A DNA stretch of 64,000 bases from positions 137,695-201,694 of the forward strand of contig KB296213.1 in NCBI GenBank assembly GCA_000328365.1, given 5' to 3'. Position 1 is the stretch's first letter; each line of letters starts with the position of its first letter. The translations under genes and the position numbers were made by a program. The notes beneath the pieces were generated by a model that saw only the letters and a program-made list of their open reading frames with translations, made no database searches and was not told the origin of the DNA. This document shows positions 62,101-64,000 of the stretch, piece by piece. The stretch is from Capitella teleta (taxonomy: Eukaryota; Annelida; Polychaeta; Capitellidae).

Positions 62101-62663
62101 GATCGTCTGTTGCTTAAATTCTGATAATGTTTTTAAGAATTAGGAGTGTCATTATTGACCGGTTAAAATATTATTACGGAACAATCTGGGCTGTTTTGAA
62201 CCTTTTTTTCATTCGCAGGGGAGAATGCGTGGATGATGAAGATGTCACGGAATTGAAAGAAGTTCTGATGCCAGGAAGGAAAGCGCGCGTAAGACTTGTT
62301 CCCTAATTCAAATCATGCTTCATGAACATTTCACTTGAAGATGTCGAAGGTCAGATGCGTGACTTCACGCTCTAACTCGCTCCGTCAGAGCAAGCATAAC
62401 CACAAGCAATTCCCTGTTGCCATGGGCAATCACCTGGATACCCTGTGGATCCCGGAATTGGAGCGGTTATTCCTGGAAATCTATTTTTAATCTAAAATTA
62501 AATCCTTTCATTTTGCAGCCTGTTTGGCTTTCCTCAGCATTACACGGACGTGGCTAATATCCCTGTCAGCAGGAGGCAGGTTCTGCTTGGAAATTCCTGG
62601 AGCGTTCCGGTTGTGAAACGCTTGCTTCTACCGTTAAAGAACTTCTTCCAAACCAAACATTAG
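59116..62663 (+). CDS. DNMT3: De novo DNA (cytosine-5)-methyltransferase DNMT3
   Basis: Exons after the 5' one (ends 59528): 59579-59683, 60219-60318, 60366-60560, 60610-60654, 60723-60805, 60857-60904, 60951-61015, 61062-61251, 61302-61368, 61427-61569, 61620-61710, 61774-61922, 61976-62061, 62219-62288, 62341-62465, 62519-62663. From Met 59343 this is 630 aa in one frame. Domains: Lys-rich N-terminus; PWWP ([15 protein letters not shown], then [13 protein letters not shown]), which reads histone H3K36 methylation in vertebrates; LLEWAERGF linker; an Asp/Glu-rich tract; ADD zinc fingers ([29 protein letters not shown]), which bind unmodified H3K4; the methyltransferase with LFDGIGTG (I), GGSPCQDFS (IV, catalytic Cys), YENV (VI), RRKRYFWGN (VIII) and [11 protein letters not shown] (X). 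All motifs are intact, so it should be active in the nucleus. Oddity: the Lys-rich frame from ATG 59116 is out of frame with PWWP, so the true start is open. Confidence 0.93.
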
Positions 62664-64000
62664 GTTTTTATTTATAGTCGTTAACCTGATTAATTCTCGT
62701 CTGTCATATCTTTATTATTCTTGACATATTTTTTTCAATCAACGCGTTTATTGAGGCAGAAGTTATATATTTTGTTTACAGATTTTGCAGGTCTCTTTTT
62801 TTTTTTTTCCTACACATTCGTACACATAGCTGTATTCTTCTGTTTGTTTGTTGATGTTTTATACTCTTGTTTTTCACTTTACCTTTATTTTTGGTACGGT
62901 ACTTGTACATCTTTTGTTCCGTCCCTGTCTTTTTGGAGAAAAATTTATTTACTAAACATTTTTTAAACAATTCATGTTTTTTCTGTACTAATTTTGATGC
63001 CACGCATCTAATGACCCTCACATTTGAGAGAAGCCCTAGAAATTTCTAGAAATAAAAAAACCACCTTTTTATATGTACAATTAATGTAGTTGGCGCCGCA
63101 ACGTAACTGATGTTGAGAAGCGGCCAGGTGCCTGATCAGGCACTCTGCTGAATGCACTTTCACTGTCCACTCACTGACACCAGTTCACACTCGCAGGTGA
63201 ACGCTGAAACAGCCACAATTTAGCAAACAGAGTTTGTCCTTTTGGAGCGCAGAAAAAAATACATGTTTTGCAGATTCCCAAGAATTGGTGGCATCTTAAT
63301 TCAAAGCCATTCTCTTTGTAATTGTTTTTAATTGTTTTGACTGTCTCCGCTTGCGTCATTCAAGGTGGACTTGTGGCCATGCTTATACATGTATGTGATA
63401 TTGAAGTGCTTAAAACGCAAACGAAGAAGCTTCGAGACTGTACTGAATTTTAATGTTGAAACCAAAGGAATATATATACAAGTAATTAAGAGTTGATCAA
63501 AGCAGAACGAGAACATTTTGAACAGGAGTTCATAACTAAAACTTGAGTGAGCTGATGCACTACACTATATACGTATTCCTAGTATTGTAACCCTGTGAAA
63601 GGAAGCGAGCATGTCTGCTAAAATATAATAGGCATGCTACGTTGACGGATCAATTTGTTACAAGTGCTAGAATATTGGGTAGAAAAAAAAATATAAAAAA
63701 ATACATATATAATAAAAAAACGAAAAATGAATCAGAGATATGTGATGGACAACTTTTAATGAAGGTATTGATGAACATTGATCAAGGAAACATGACCCTA
63801 ATCGCTTAGGTTCATGATATGCCAAACTATATGCTTCAATGTATGATTTTACAGCAGAATTGCGCAACTGATCAGCTAAATATGCAATTCTATCTGACAT
63901 GACTTTACATTATCATTTAATGTATGACAAAAAAAAAAAAAAAACATTGCAATCCAGCAATTACGACGACTCAACCTGCATGTTGACAGAAGTTGACATA
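62664..64000. other. DNMT3 3' flank, no gene seen
   Basis: AT-rich sequence. AATAAA at about 63052-63057 would give DNMT3 a 3' UTR near 0.4 kb. Poly-T (62798-62809) and poly-A runs (63684-63723, 63930-63944) occur. No tRNA, coding or repeat family is recognised. Confidence 0.5.

Noticed and set aside
62416-62429. X-box-like GTTGCCATGGGCAAT
   Set aside because: It lies inside a DNMT3 coding exon (PVAMGN), so the match is explained by codons.

Overview
The window looks like nuclear DNA of an invertebrate bilaterian animal. It is AT-rich with long intergenic stretches, and it carries a split tRNA-Tyr gene, spliceosomal genes with GT-AG introns (many only 45-70 nt), one probable minor-spliceosome AT-AC intron, tRNA-derived SINE-like repeats, triplet microsatellites and two assembly gaps. 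The five recognisable protein genes are animal families and all lie on the + strand. Very short introns beside large intergenic regions recall some annelid-type genomes, but I cannot fix the species or phylum.

Layout. (1) 1-412: a possible upstream exon and an intron-containing tRNA-Tyr. (2) 2.86-6.33 kb: a 12-exon DEG/ENaC sodium-channel-family gene whose extracellular finger region carries a six-cysteine C-type lectin domain, a Thr-rich 9-residue tandem repeat and a Cys-rich segment. This unusual chimaera is the best candidate here for something undescribed. (3) 6.3-22.7 kb: no recognisable gene; scattered GC-balanced islands with homeodomain-type words, two possible promoter/first-exon signatures and microsatellites. 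(4) 22.76-28.78 kb: the homeobox gene BSX with a TATA/CCAAT/E-box promoter and a 4.8-kb first intron. (5) 28.8-38.5 kb: no recognisable gene; a SINE-like repeat, a gap-associated tandem repeat, a near-perfect hairpin and a short inverted-repeat element. (6) 38.55-44.31 kb: URB2, a ribosome-biogenesis factor in 26 exons, including a probable U12-type AT-AC intron. (7) 44.84-57.10 kb: C2CD2L/TMEM24, an ER-plasma membrane lipid-transfer protein with a predicted pair of mutually exclusive exons and a possible alternative terminal exon. (8) 59.1-62.66 kb: DNMT3, a de novo DNA methyltransferase with PWWP, ADD and catalytic domains. (9) 62.7-64.0 kb: no recognised gene.

The genes do not form an obvious pathway. 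URB2, C2CD2L and DNMT3 are packed head to tail. BSX sits alone in about 32 kb of non-coding DNA, the usual setting of a developmental regulator with distal enhancers. Exon models were built by hand from splice signals, reading phase and family similarity. Phase closes exactly in every main model except at two places: one surplus base in the lectin-channel repeat exon, and an unresolved 5' end of DNMT3.
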